Positions 17,663 to 26,824 are shown, counted from the stretch's first letter. The stretch is DNA of 64,000 nt from Ralstonia sp. 25mfcol4.1 (GCF_900104095.1 NZ_FNJO01000005.1:62001-126000); one strand, 5' to 3'. A program made the numbers and translations. The notes: a model not told the origin generated them from the sequence alone.

Positions 17663-18103
17663 TTGTTACGTTTCGTCCTCTTCCTGCTGACTGCCATGTG
17701 CCTGTCCGCGCTGTCCTTTTCGGCAGCGGCGAACGTGCGCGCGACCGTGCCGCAGGTGGAGCAGGCGATCCAGGTGGTGGATGCGGCACAGGCCGACGCC
17801 CCGGACTATGCATCGCTGGCGACCGGCGACGACCTCGCCCAGTTGGTGTTGCCGGGCGATCCCGATTTCGGTGCCGACGATGAGATCGTCGACGATGGGC
17901 CGCCGCCGGGCTACTGCAATATCTGGTCGGCTGACCTGCTCGACCCGCTGGACCTGTTCGATGCGGTCGACGAAACCAGCGCCCTCTTTGTCCTGCCCAA
18001 TTTCGAACCCGCTGAATCGGTGAGCGACCGCTTCCAGGCGCCCACGGCGCGTACCACGTTCGAATCCGAAGGCCTGTTCCGGCCGCCCAATCTCCTCGCC
18101 TGA
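17663..18103 (+). CDS. Small acidic secreted protein upstream of RND efflux genes
   Basis: Unrecognised 146-aa protein. The only in-frame start compatible with an intact signal peptide is TTG at 17663 (LRFVLFLLTAMCLSALSFSAAA). The mature part is strongly acidic, with GDPDFGADDEIVDDG and one cysteine (PPPGYCNIW). No metal-binding His cluster is seen. Position before an outer-membrane efflux gene recalls small periplasmic accessory proteins at czc/cnr loci, but no similarity to CzcI or CnrX was recognised. The TTG start is uncertain because no Shine-Dalgarno sequence is visible. Confidence 0.6.
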   Translation: MLRFVLFLLTAMCLSALSFSAAANVRATVPQVEQAIQVVDAAQADAPDYASLATGDDLAQLVLPGDPDFGADDEIVDDGPPPGYCNIWSADLLDPLDLFDAVDETSALFVLPNFEPAESVSDRFQAPTARTTFESEGLFRPPNLLA

Positions 18104-18297
18104 GTCTACTGGCCACCGTCCCGGCTGATGCCCGGACGGTGCGCTCGTCCTTGCCCTTGCGCCCCGTAATGCCCGCGACCGTCCTGTGTCGCGGCTGAAA
18201 GCGTTTGCCGTTTGCCCCCGGTGTCCCGATGCCGGCCGGCACGCGGCACGCCTGTCGTGGGTGGCCGGGCAAGCCGCACCGTTTGAACCATTCCGAC

Positions 18298-19740
18298 ATG
18301 AAGACCAAGAAATCGTTGACCTGGGTCGCGTCGCTGTCGTTCGTGGCGGCGCCGGCCTGGGCCGTCCAGTCCGTACCGGCCGATGCGCCCGCCAACGCGC
18401 CCGCGAAGATGGCCCATACCGGGACGCAGGCCGGCGCTGGCCAGTTGCCGAGCGCGACATCCGCCGGCATCACGGCGCCGGGCATGAAGCCGGCGGCCAA
18501 GGCCATGCCGCGCGCCACCACGCCCGAGGCGGAATCCTTCGGGTTGCCGCAGCTGCTGGAACTTGCGCAATCGACCAACAAGGGCGCGGAGGCCGCGCAG
18601 GCCAATGTGGATGCGGCCACCGCCGCCATCAGCAGCGCCCGTGCGTATCCGAACCCGCAGGTGGAAGTGATGTACGGGCGGCTGTCCGGCAAGCAGCCTG
18701 GCGTGGCCAGTGGCAATGCGCCGTCGTACGCTGTCGTCCAGAAGTTCGACTATCCGAACCAGCGCAACCTGCGCCAGCAGATGGCCGGCCGCGGGCTGGA
18801 GGCATCCGAGGCCCAGCGCCAGACCTTCCGTGCCGAACTGGCCGCGCGGGTCAAGACGGCGTACTTCCAGGTGCTGCGGCGCGAGACCGAACTGGCCGCC
18901 GCGCGCGAGGACCTGAACCTGATGCGCCAGATCCAGGAGCGCGCCAAGGTGCGCGTGGATGTGGGCGAGGCGCCACGCTACGAACTGATCAAGGCCGATA
19001 CCGAACTGCTGGCGGCGCAGAAGACGCTGCAGACGGCCGAACTGCGCGTCGATCAGTCCAAGGCCACCCTGCGCCAGCAGGTGGGGGGCGCCATGCCCGC
19101 GCGCTTCGGGCTGGTGGGCAGCCTGGCCAATACGCCCGACGTGCCGAACCTGGCCTTGTTGCGCGACAGCATGCAGGCCAATAACGCCGAACTGAACCAG
19201 CGCCGCAGCGAACTGGAACGCGCCCGCCTGGGCGTGGACTACCAGCGTTCCCTGCGCTGGCCGGAGGTGTCGCTGCGCGCCAGTACCGATCGCCAGCCGG
19301 ACAACAACGTCTCGCAGATCGGCCTGGTGATGACGATTCCGTTGTGGGACCGCCGCAGCGGCCCGGTGGGCGAAGCCACGGCGCAGGCCACGCAGGCGCG
19401 CACCGCGCTGGAGGCGCGCGAGTTCGAACTCACGCAGGAGCTGGACACCGCCTACCAGCAGTACGAGATCACGCAGGCGCAGGTCACCGCGCTGGAATCG
19501 GGCATCGTGCGGGAAGCCGAGTCGGCGCTGGGCGTGGCGGAAGCCGCCTACCGCTTTGGCGAGCGCGGCATTCTCGACTATCTCGACGCGCAGCGCGTGC
19601 TGCGCAATGCGCGCAGTGAACTGATCAACGCGCAGTACGAACTGCAGATCGCCGCCATCCAGATCGAAAAGCTCATGTCGGCCACGCCTGGCGCCGCTGC
19701 CGTCGTGCCCTCCCGGCCCGTCTCACAGAATCTGAACTGA
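18298..19740 (+). CDS. Outer-membrane efflux protein (CzcC/TolC family) of HME-RND pump
   Basis: Trimeric outer-membrane channel subunit, 480 aa from the ATG at 18298 (MKTKKSLTWVASLSFVAAPAWA signal peptide). An Ala/Pro-rich linker of about 55 residues precedes the first OEP domain (LPQLLELAQ). Two OEP repeats of long coiled-coil helices follow (for example AELAARVKTAYFQVLRRE and EFELTQELDTAYQQYEI). The membrane-fusion gene starts 2 bp after the stop. It would connect the inner-membrane pump to the outside for metal export. An upstream in-frame extension to 18205 is unlikely because the signal peptide would then be internal. Confidence 0.88.
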   Translation: MKTKKSLTWVASLSFVAAPAWAVQSVPADAPANAPAKMAHTGTQAGAGQLPSATSAGITAPGMKPAAKAMPRATTPEAESFGLPQLLELAQSTNKGAEAAQANVDAATAAISSARAYPNPQVEVMYGRLSGKQPGVASGNAPSYAVVQKFDYPNQRNLRQQMAGRGLEASEAQRQTFRAELAARVKTAYFQVLRRETELAAAREDLNLMRQIQERAKVRVDVGEAPRYELIKADTELLAAQKTLQTAELRVDQSKATLRQQVGGAMPARFGLVGSLANTPDVPNLALLRDSMQANNAELNQRRSELERARLGVDYQRSLRWPEVSLRASTDRQPDNNVSQIGLVMTIPLWDRRSGPVGEATAQATQARTALEAREFELTQELDTAYQQYEITQAQVTALESGIVREAESALGVAEAAYRFGERGILDYLDAQRVLRNARSELINAQYELQIAAIQIEKLMSATPGAAAVVPSRPVSQNLN

Positions 19741-19742
19741 AC

Positions 19743-20900
19743 ATGCGTCCCTCTCATTCCCTGCTTTCCATTGCCGCCGCTGTCGTGATGGTGATGTCGC
19801 TGGCCGGCTGCTCCAAGGAACCCGAAGCCGTTGCCGAGGCGCCCAAGCTGCCGCCCGGCATCGTCAAGGCCGAAGACAACCTGCAGAAGACCCTCAAGGT
19901 GGCACCCGTGGCATCGTCCCCGTTCAGCGAAATGCTGCGCGTGGCGGGCCGTATCGACTTCGACGAACAGCGTGTGTCGCGCATCGGCGCCACCGTCACC
20001 GGCCGTGTGACCGATCTCTACGCCATCCTGGGCGATGAAGTGAAGGCCGGCCAGGTGCTGGCCCGCCTTCACAGCAGCGAACTTGGCGCCGCGCAGATGG
20101 CCTTCCTGAAGGCCGAGGCCCAGAACGACCTGCAGGCCCGCAACGCCGAGCGCGCGCGCCAGCTGTTCGACGCCGACGTGATCGGCCGCGCCGAACTGCA
20201 GCGCCGCCAGAGCGAATACGCGATAGCCGCCGCGGAGATGCGCGCCTATCGCGACCAGCTGCGCGTGCTGGGCATGTCCGCGCAGGCCATATCCACGCTG
20301 GCGAAGAACGGCAGCATCGAGTCGTATTCGCCGGTGTTTTCGAGCATCAGCGGCACCGTGGTGGAGCGCAACGTGGCCCAGGGCCAGGTGGTGCAGCCGG
20401 CCGACGCGCTGTACACCGTGGCCGACCTGTCGCGCGTCTGGGTGGTGGCCGAGGTGCCCGAGCAGCAGGCCGCCCAGGTGGCCGAAGGCCAGGCCGTCGA
20501 CATCGAGGTGCCGTCGCTGGCCAATACCAACGGCCGCATCACGGGCAAGCTGATCTACGTGGGCCGTACCGTGAATCCGCAATCGCGCACGGTGCTGGTC
20601 CGTACCGAGCTGGAGAACAAGGAAGGGCGCCTGAAGCCGGCCATGCTGGCCAGCATGCTGATCGCGGGCAAGCCCGTCGATACGCTGGTGGTACCCGGTT
20701 CCGCCGTGGTGCGCGACGGCAACGACGAGCAGGTCTACGTGGAAACGGCGCCCGGCCAGTATCGCCTGACCAAGGTGAAGCTGGGTTCGGAAAGCGACGG
20801 CATGCGCGTGGTGCAGAGCGGTATCAAGGCAGGCGATCGCGTGGTCGTGGAGGGTGCGTTCCACCTCGACAACGAGCGCAAGCGCCTGGAACAGGGGTAA
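19743..20900 (+). CDS. Periplasmic adaptor (CzcB/CusB-like membrane-fusion protein), lipoprotein
   Basis: Membrane-fusion subunit of 385 aa, lipidated at Cys23 (lipobox LAGC). Beta-barrel and lipoyl-like segments are seen in IGATVTGRVTDLYAILGDEVKAGQ, with a helical hairpin (ERARQLFDADVIGRAELQRR) and VVEGAFHLDNERKRLEQG at the C-terminus. No N-terminal Met/His-rich metal-binding stretch like that of CusB is apparent. Middle gene of a tight operon: 2 bp after the outer-membrane gene and 6 bp before the RND pump. Confidence 0.88.
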   Translation: MRPSHSLLSIAAAVVMVMSLAGCSKEPEAVAEAPKLPPGIVKAEDNLQKTLKVAPVASSPFSEMLRVAGRIDFDEQRVSRIGATVTGRVTDLYAILGDEVKAGQVLARLHSSELGAAQMAFLKAEAQNDLQARNAERARQLFDADVIGRAELQRRQSEYAIAAAEMRAYRDQLRVLGMSAQAISTLAKNGSIESYSPVFSSISGTVVERNVAQGQVVQPADALYTVADLSRVWVVAEVPEQQAAQVAEGQAVDIEVPSLANTNGRITGKLIYVGRTVNPQSRTVLVRTELENKEGRLKPAMLASMLIAGKPVDTLVVPGSAVVRDGNDEQVYVETAPGQYRLTKVKLGSESDGMRVVQSGIKAGDRVVVEGAFHLDNERKRLEQG

Positions 20901-20906
20901 GCCGCC

Positions 20907-23900
20907 ATGATGACATCGCTTGTGGAGGCCGCGATCAAGCAGCGGCTGGTGGTGTGCGTGGTGGCGGTGGTGCTGTTCTTCTTTGGCCTGCGCGCGGCCG
21001 GCAAGCTGTCGGTCGATGCGTTCCCGGACGTGACCAACGTCCAGGTGCAGATCGCCACCGAAGCCACCGGCCGCTCGCCCGAAGAGGTGGAGCGCTTTGT
21101 CACCGTGCCCATCGAAATGTCGATGACGGGCCTGCCCGGACTCGAGGAGATGCGCTCGCTGAACAAGGCCGGCCTGTCCCTGATCACGCTCGTGTTCACG
21201 GACAAGACCGACGTCTACTTCGCGCGGCAGCTCGTTATGGAGCGGCTGATCGAGGTGTCAGGCCGCATGCCGGAAGGCGTGACGCCGGTGCTGGGGCCGG
21301 TATCCACCGGCCTGGGCGAGGTCTACCAGTACACGCTGGACCGCCCCGACGACGGTAACCGCGAACTGACCCAGGAAGAGCTTGCCGAGCGCCGCATCGC
21401 GCAGGACTGGGTGGTGCGGCCGCTGCTGCGCTCGATTCCGGGCGTGGCCGAAATCAACTCGCAGGGCGGCTACGTGCGGCAGTACCAGGCACTGGTCAAC
21501 CCGGAGCGCATGCGTCACTACGAAGTCAGCCTGCAGCAGGTGTACCAGGCGCTGGCGCGCAACAACGCCAACTCCGGCGGCGGCGTGCTGCCGCACTACG
21601 CGGAGCAGTACCTGATTCGCGGCGTGGGTCTGGCCAAGGGCGTGGACGATATCGGCAGCATCGTGCTCAAGGAGATCAACGGCACGCCGGTCTACCTGCG
21701 CGACGTGGCGCAGGTGACGATCGGCCACGAGGTGCGTCAGGGGGCCGTGGTCAAGAACGGCCAGACCGAAGCCGTGGGCGGCATCGTGATGATGATGCGC
21801 GCCGGCAACGCCAAGGAGGTGGTGAGCCGCGTCAAGGCGCGTGTGGCGGAGATCAACGCGAAGGGCATGATCCCCGGCGGCCTGCAGATCGTGCCGTACT
21901 ACGACCGCAGCGAACTGGTGGACGCCGCGCTGTGGACGGTCACCAAGGTGCTGCTCGAAGGGGTGGTGCTGGTGGTGATCGTGCTGTTCCTGTTCCTGGG
22001 GGACGTGCGCTCGTCGGTCATCGTGCTGGCCACGCTGGTGCTGACGCCGTTGCTGACGTTCATGGTGATGAACCGGATCGGGCTGTCGGCCAACCTGATG
22101 TCGCTGGGAGGGCTGGCCATCGCCATCGGCCTGATGGTGGATGGCTCGGTGGTGGTCGTCGAGAACGCGTTCGAGCGGCTGGGCCATGCGGACAAGTCGG
22201 GGCTGACCCGCAACCAGGTCCTGGTCAAGGCGGTGCAGGAAGTGGCCACGCCGGTGATCGTCGGGGTGGGCATCATCATCCTGGTGTTCCTGCCGCTGAT
22301 GACGCTGCAGGGCATGGAAGGCAAGATGTTCGCGCCGCTGGCCATCACGATCTCGATTGCGCTGGCCATCTCGCTGTTCCTGTCGCTGACGCTGTCGCCC
22401 GTGCTGTCGTCGTACCTGCTCAAGGGCGGTGCCGAGCATGACACGCGCGTGATCGCGTTCATGAAGCGGCACTACCTGCGCATGCTGCACTGGGCGCTGC
22501 TCAACAGCAGGAAGACGGTGCTGTCGGCGGTGGGCCTGTTCGTGGCCACGGTGCTGATCGTGCCGATGCTCGGGACGTCGTTCATTCCGGAAATGAAGGA
22601 AGGGTCGATCGTGCCGGCGCTGGACCGCGTGCCGAACATCTCGCTGGAGGAGTCGATCAAGCTGGAGCGGCAGGCCAACAAGCTGGTGCTTGAGGTGCCG
22701 GGCGTGAAGTCGGTGGTGTCCGGCGTGGGCCGGGGCGAAAGCCCGGCCGACCCGCAGGGACAGAACGAGTCGACGCCGATCGCCAGCCTCAAGGACCGCG
22801 ACGAGTGGCCCGACGGCTGGACGCAGGACGATATCGCCAACGCCATCCGCGAAAAGCTCAAGGCCATTCCGGGCGTGCAGATCGTGATGGCGCAGCCGAT
22901 CTCGGACCGCGTGGACGAGATGGTCAGCGGCGTGCGTTCCGACATCGCCGTGAAAATCTTCGGCGATGATCTCGACCGCCTTCGCGGGCTGGCCGGCGAG
23001 ATCGCGCGCGTGGCGGGCGGCATCAAGGGCTCGGAGGATGTGCGTATCGAGCGGATTTCGGGCCAGCAGTACCTGTCGATCGAAATCGATCGGCAGGCGA
23101 TTGCGCGCTACGGGCTGAACGTATCGGACATCCACGACATCATCGAGATCGCCATCGGCGGCAAGCGCGCCACGGACATCTTCGAGGGCGAGCGCCGCTT
23201 TGCGGCGGCGGTGCGCCTGCCGGAGGAGTTCCGCGGCAACGTGCAGGCCATCCGCCAGCTGCTGGTGCAGGCGCCCGACGGCGTGCAGGTGCCGTTGCAG
23301 AGCGTGGCGAAGATCGAGGTCAGCGATGGCCCGGCGCAGATCAGCCGCGAAATGGCCAAGCGCCGCGTGGTGGTGATGATCAATGTGAAGGACCGCGACC
23401 TGGGCGGCTTCGTGGCCGAACTGCAGTCGGCCACGGAGGCCAAGGTCAAGCTGCCGGAGGGCTACTACTACGAGTGGGGCGGCCAGTTCCAGAACATGGA
23501 GCGCGCCATGGGCCACCTGAAGGTGATCGTGCCGATCACCATCGCCGCGATCTTCTTCCTGCTGTTCCTGCTGTTCAACTCGCTGCGTTTTGCCACGCTG
23601 ATCATCACGGTGCTGCCGTTTGCATCGATCGGGGGCATCATCGGGCTGTTCGTCACCGGCGAATACCTGTCGGTGCCGGCATCGGTGGGCTTTATCGCGC
23701 TGTGGGGCATGGCGGTGCTGAACGGGGTGGTGCTGGTGTCGTACATCCGCACGCTGCGCGAGTCGGGCATGTCGCTGCGCAATGCGGTGGTGCGCGGCGC
23801 CACCCAGCGGTTCCGGCCGGTGATGATGACCGCTACCATCGCCATGCTGGGCCTCGTGCCGTTCCTGTTCTCGGACGGCCCGGGCTCGGAGGTGCAGCGG

Positions 23901-24023
23901 CCGCTGGCCGTGGTGGTGATCGGCGGGCTGATCACGTCGACATTGCTGACCCTGGTGATGGTGCCCACGCTGTATCGCTGGTTCGACGACCGCAAGCCCG
24001 AACCGCGCGACATGTCCGTGTAA
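20907..24023 (+). CDS. Heavy-metal efflux RND transporter (HME family, CzcA/CusA-like)
   Basis: Inner-membrane proton/metal antiporter of 1038 aa with standard RND architecture: TM1 near residues 14-30, a large periplasmic loop, TM2-6 around 340-480, a second loop and TM7-12 near 870-1020. The TMH4 motif reads LAIAIGLMVDGSVVVVEN. D412 and E419 match CzcA D408 and E415, but the CzcA D402 position is A406, as in CusA-like pumps. The copper-binding methionine triad of CusA is not clearly present either. Metal specificity is therefore open; the classical Zn/Co/Cd (HME1) signature is absent. Confidence 0.9.
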   Translation: MMTSLVEAAIKQRLVVCVVAVVLFFFGLRAAGKLSVDAFPDVTNVQVQIATEATGRSPEEVERFVTVPIEMSMTGLPGLEEMRSLNKAGLSLITLVFTDKTDVYFARQLVMERLIEVSGRMPEGVTPVLGPVSTGLGEVYQYTLDRPDDGNRELTQEELAERRIAQDWVVRPLLRSIPGVAEINSQGGYVRQYQALVNPERMRHYEVSLQQVYQALARNNANSGGGVLPHYAEQYLIRGVGLAKGVDDIGSIVLKEINGTPVYLRDVAQVTIGHEVRQGAVVKNGQTEAVGGIVMMMRAGNAKEVVSRVKARVAEINAKGMIPGGLQIVPYYDRSELVDAALWTVTKVLLEGVVLVVIVLFLFLGDVRSSVIVLATLVLTPLLTFMVMNRIGLSANLMSLGGLAIAIGLMVDGSVVVVENAFERLGHADKSGLTRNQVLVKAVQEVATPVIVGVGIIILVFLPLMTLQGMEGKMFAPLAITISIALAISLFLSLTLSPVLSSYLLKGGAEHDTRVIAFMKRHYLRMLHWALLNSRKTVLSAVGLFVATVLIVPMLGTSFIPEMKEGSIVPALDRVPNISLEESIKLERQANKLVLEVPGVKSVVSGVGRGESPADPQGQNESTPIASLKDRDEWPDGWTQDDIANAIREKLKAIPGVQIVMAQPISDRVDEMVSGVRSDIAVKIFGDDLDRLRGLAGEIARVAGGIKGSEDVRIERISGQQYLSIEIDRQAIARYGLNVSDIHDIIEIAIGGKRATDIFEGERRFAAAVRLPEEFRGNVQAIRQLLVQAPDGVQVPLQSVAKIEVSDGPAQISREMAKRRVVVMINVKDRDLGGFVAELQSATEAKVKLPEGYYYEWGGQFQNMERAMGHLKVIVPITIAAIFFLLFLLFNSLRFATLIITVLPFASIGGIIGLFVTGEYLSVPASVGFIALWGMAVLNGVVLVSYIRTLRESGMSLRNAVVRGATQRFRPVMMTATIAMLGLVPFLFSDGPGSEVQRPLAVVVIGGLITSTLLTLVMVPTLYRWFDDRKPEPRDMSV

Positions 24024-24067
24024 TGGCGTGAGCGCGTAAGGGATTTCCGCCGCAGTACAATGGCAAC

Positions 24068-24100
24068 CGGCCGGCATGCATCGCGCGTGCCGGCCGTTTT
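24068..24100 (+). terminator. Intrinsic terminator of RND operon
   Basis: A 12-bp stem (CGGCCGGCATGC pairing with GCGTGCCGGCCG, one G-U pair) with a five-base loop, followed directly by TTTT, 45 bp after the RND pump stop codon. Confidence 0.75.
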
Positions 24101-24117
24101 CGTTCTGGAGTACACCT

Positions 24118-24483
24118 GTGACAACATACATGCGCCGCAAGCTCGTGCCGGCCCTGGCCTGCGTGGCCATCGGACTGCCGATGGTGGCAGCCGCCGCCGA
24201 TGCACCGGTCAATATCGAAATGGGGCAGCGTGGCGGCCGGCCGGAAGCGCCCGAGGCGCCAGTGGCCTGCATGGAGGCCGTCAAGGCCAAACTGCCGAAC
24301 CCGGACAGATTCCGCTGGGTGCAGGGCACCTCGCGCCGCGTGGCCGAGGATGTCTACAGCGTGGTCGGCAGCATTGAATTCGTGAACCAGGCCGGCGAGG
24401 CGCGCAAGGGCGAGGCCCAGTGCGACGTGATGCGCGCACCGGGCAACCAGTTCATCGTGCCGAAGGTCCGCCTGCCGCAGTAA
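24118..24483 (+). CDS. Small secreted hypothetical protein
   Basis: 121-aa protein starting at GTG 24118, chosen because GGAG lies 7 nt upstream; an in-frame ATG at 24130 is the alternative. A signal peptide (MRRKLVPALACVAIGLPMVAAAA) is followed by a mature domain with two cysteines (VACMEAVKAKLPNP and GEAQCDVMRAPGN) that could form a disulfide. No enzyme motif seen. It lies after the RND terminator and so is probably expressed separately. Function unknown. Confidence 0.7.
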   Translation: MTTYMRRKLVPALACVAIGLPMVAAAADAPVNIEMGQRGGRPEAPEAPVACMEAVKAKLPNPDRFRWVQGTSRRVAEDVYSVVGSIEFVNQAGEARKGEAQCDVMRAPGNQFIVPKVRLPQ

Positions 24484-24484
24484 G

Positions 24485-24509
24485 CGCCTGCCGCAGTAAT
24501 CGGCAGGCG
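24485..24509. terminator. Inverted repeat between convergent genes
   Basis: CGCCTGCCG-CAGTAAT-CGGCAGGCG has perfect 9-bp arms and lies 2 bp after the small secreted gene and 9 bp before the end of the convergent tehA. Likely a bidirectional 3'-end hairpin; no T-run. Confidence 0.55.
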
Positions 24510-24517
24510 GCAGCCGG

Positions 24518-25540
24518 TCAGGCCGTCTCGGTGGCCCCCACGGGCGCGGAGGCGGCGGGCACCGTTGGCGTGGGCAGCAGCTTGCCGCGCAGCAGCAGCG
24601 CCACGGTCTTCCAGATCAGCAGCCCGATGATCGCATTGGCCGCTATGAACAACGCGAACGCGGCGCCGTCCAGGTCGCCGGCACCCCGGGCGACCATGCG
24701 GATCGCCATGCCGGGCAGGGCCGCCACGCCAAAGCTGAATGCCCAGTAGCCCGGCGAGAAACGCTGCGTGCCGATCCACGGCAGCAACCGCAGCATCAGC
24801 AGCGCCTGGTACAGGCCATAACCCAGCAACGCGTAGGCGAACAGGTCGGGATGACCCTGCGTCAGTGCCAGGTAGGCCGTGCCACCCACCACGGGCGGGG
24901 CGATCTGGATGCCCAGCAGCGCACGACGTGCCTCGGGCAGCGGCGCGTTGACAGCCGCACGATTCAGCAACACCGATTCGATGGCGATCCACGACAGCAG
25001 GCTGGCGCCGAACAGCAGCATGCCGATGGTCTGCCAGCCAAACAGCACGGCAGAGGTGGCGCCCACGAAGCCCGGCGCCACGGCTGGCAGGTAGGCGGCC
25101 GGCGTCACGGCTTCGGGCCGCATGCCGCCTTGCCAGAGCCGGCCATGGAGCGCGGCGCCGAGCGCCAGTTGCCCGACCGTCGCGGCGATGAACAGCGCAA
25201 CGGCTATCTGCGGCGCATAGGGATGTACCAGTTGTGTGACCAGCAGCGTGGAAGTCGGAATCAGCGCAGCGAACGACGATTGCACCGGATCGGCCATCTC
25301 GGCGCGGGCGGCCGCCGGTGCCACCCCCCATTTGCGCGCATAGGCACCCAGCAACACCACCCACATGGCCAGACCCACCCACGTCAGTACCGTGGCCGGC
25401 AACGCGGGCACGGCCCATACGTGAATGGCACCGCGCCAGACATTGGCCAGCGCCAGCGTGCCGACGGCCATGCCGAAGAACGACAGCGGAATGGTTCGGA
25501 CCGCGGCGGAGGAGGTGGGGGACAGGGTGGGGGCGCCCAT
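24518..25540 (-). CDS. tehA: TehA/TDT-family transporter (SLAC1-like)
   Basis: Inner-membrane protein of 340 aa with about ten hydrophobic helices spread along its length. It matches the tellurite-resistance/dicarboxylate transporter family, beginning TIPLSFFGMAVGTLALAN and including TPAAYLPAVAPGFVGATSAV and RFSPGYWAFSFGVAALPGMA. Such proteins are anion channels or uptake systems, linked in some bacteria to tellurite resistance when paired with TehB; no tehB is present here. Convergent with the preceding small gene. The symbol reflects family membership, not proven tellurite resistance. Confidence 0.85.
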   Translation of the reverse strand: MGAPTLSPTSSAAVRTIPLSFFGMAVGTLALANVWRGAIHVWAVPALPATVLTWVGLAMWVVLLGAYARKWGVAPAAARAEMADPVQSSFAALIPTSTLLVTQLVHPYAPQIAVALFIAATVGQLALGAALHGRLWQGGMRPEAVTPAAYLPAVAPGFVGATSAVLFGWQTIGMLLFGASLLSWIAIESVLLNRAAVNAPLPEARRALLGIQIAPPVVGGTAYLALTQGHPDLFAYALLGYGLYQALLMLRLLPWIGTQRFSPGYWAFSFGVAALPGMAIRMVARGAGDLDGAAFALFIAANAIIGLLIWKTVALLLRGKLLPTPTVPAASAPVGATETA

Positions 25541-25739
25541 GATTGGCTCGCATTCGGTTCGTGTTGACGTATCGGATAGTACGCAGACATGGGCGGTGCA
25601 GCAGACGCGGGCGACTCAATGTCTTGCTCTTCCGTCTCAAAGCGCTTTCCGTTGCTAAAAGTGATCTACGCGCCTCAAGATTAAGTTTCTGTCATGCCGG
25701 CACGCCGATGTGGACATCGATCCGTTCATCTCCTACGAT

Positions 25740-25758
25740 TTGTGTACGCTGTACACAA
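25740..25758. promoter_or_regulatory. Perfect operator-like palindrome
   Basis: TTGTGTAC-GCT-GTACACAA, perfect 8-bp arms around a 3-bp spacer, 42 bp upstream of the DUF1579 start and in the region divergent to tehA. Its size and GTAC core resemble GntR- or TetR-type operators. No regulator gene is adjacent. Confidence 0.55.
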
Positions 25759-25800
25759 GGCAGCGAGATCGATCCGAACGTATCCACAGGAGACCCTGGC

Positions 25801-26298
25801 ATGAATGTCGAAATCACCAACGAACATCGCTGGCTGCACAGGCTGGTTGGCAACTGGACGGCAGAAGGCGAAGCGCAGATGGGCCCCGAAGGCCCTGCCG
25901 AGAAGTGGAAGATCCCCGAGCAGGTGAGCAAGGTTGGCGACACCTGGGTGCAGACCCGCTCCGAAGGGGAATTCCCCGGTTGCGGGCCGGCCGTGACGGT
26001 CATGACGTTGGGTTACGACCCCGCCCGCAAGCATTTCGTGGGCACCTTCATCGGTTCGATGATGACCCACATGTGGGTCTACGAGGGTGACCTGGAGGCC
26101 GATGGCAAGACGTTGACCCTCCGCGCCGATGGTCCGGCGTTCGGTCCGGATGGCACCGTGGTGCCGGGCAAGATGGCGAAGTATCGCGATGTGATTGCGT
26201 TTCAGGACGACGACAACCGCACGCTGACGTCATTCATGCAGACCGACAACGGCGAGTGGATCCAGATCATGCAGGCCCGCTACCGGCGGGACAGGTAG
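25801..26298 (+). CDS. DUF1579 family protein
   Basis: Cytosolic-looking protein of 165 aa; AGGAGA precedes the ATG. It matches the DUF1579 pattern: EHRWLHRLVGNWTAEGEAQMGP, a central TLGYDPARKHFVGTFIGSMM, then MAKYRDVIAFQDDDNRTL and a C-terminal MQARYRR. The family is common in proteobacteria, has a lipocalin-like predicted fold and no established activity. An upstream extension of the frame to 25543 is rejected because it would read through the 25740 palindrome and lacks a signal for translation. Confidence 0.85.
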   Translation: MNVEITNEHRWLHRLVGNWTAEGEAQMGPEGPAEKWKIPEQVSKVGDTWVQTRSEGEFPGCGPAVTVMTLGYDPARKHFVGTFIGSMMTHMWVYEGDLEADGKTLTLRADGPAFGPDGTVVPGKMAKYRDVIAFQDDDNRTLTSFMQTDNGEWIQIMQARYRRDR

Positions 26299-26349
26299 CC
26301 GAGGCGCCCATCGGGGCGGGGCGGCCGGTCATCCTGCGTTCAGCCTGGA

Positions 26350-26682
26350 TCAGGCCCGGTCCAGTTCGCTGCTGTTCCACCAGGCTTCCAGCAGCGGCTG
26401 GAAGCGGTCGTCGGGGGCCGGCGGAATTCGCGTGCTCTTGCGGGCCGGCGGCAACTGGCGTCCGGTCAGCTGATAGAACACGGCGGCCGGCGGCGTGCCG
26501 GGGCCGTAGGGCACATGGTCGATCACGCTCATCTGCCGCGCGGCTTTCAGGGCGCGCGTGGTCTCCTCGGCGGACAGGCCGCAGGCGTCGGCCAGCCCGT
26601 CACGGCGCACCGGGCCCTGACGCTGCAGACCTTCAATCAGCAGATGCACGCATTCGCGCGTATTCCTTTTCATGCCGGGCAT
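26350..26682 (-). CDS. Small winged-helix-like hypothetical protein
   Basis: 110-aa protein, not assigned to a named family. The N-terminal half looks like a winged helix-turn-helix (ECVHLLIEGLQRQGPVRR, LADACGLSAEETTRALKAAR) followed by FYQLTGRQLPPARKS; the tail is Pro-rich. A small DNA-binding role is plausible. It diverges from the SOS-controlled imuA gene, with the LexA box nearer to imuA. A second ATG nine bases downstream of the first is an alternative start. Confidence 0.6.
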   Translation of the reverse strand: MPGMKRNTRECVHLLIEGLQRQGPVRRDGLADACGLSAEETTRALKAARQMSVIDHVPYGPGTPPAAVFYQLTGRQLPPARKSTRIPPAPDDRFQPLLEAWWNSSELDRA

Positions 26683-26824
26683 TTTTCCGCACTGCCTGAC
26701 ACTTCACAATGACACTTGACACTTGTTTGCAATCGTCCACGTGGAAGTGTGGCAAGGACGCAAAAATCACTTCATAAGCGTCGATTCAGACACTTGGATA
26801 GCGTACCCCTTGCGCCGGCCTCGA

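Noticed and set aside
17617..17883. Alternative small ORF overlapping the acidic secreted protein
   Set aside because: No signal peptide, Arg/Gly/Ala-rich shadow composition; the overlapping frame has a clean signal sequence.
21258..24329. 1023-codon minus-strand frame opposite the RND pump
   Set aside because: His/Gln/Arg-rich low-complexity translation without motifs; shadow of the pump gene.
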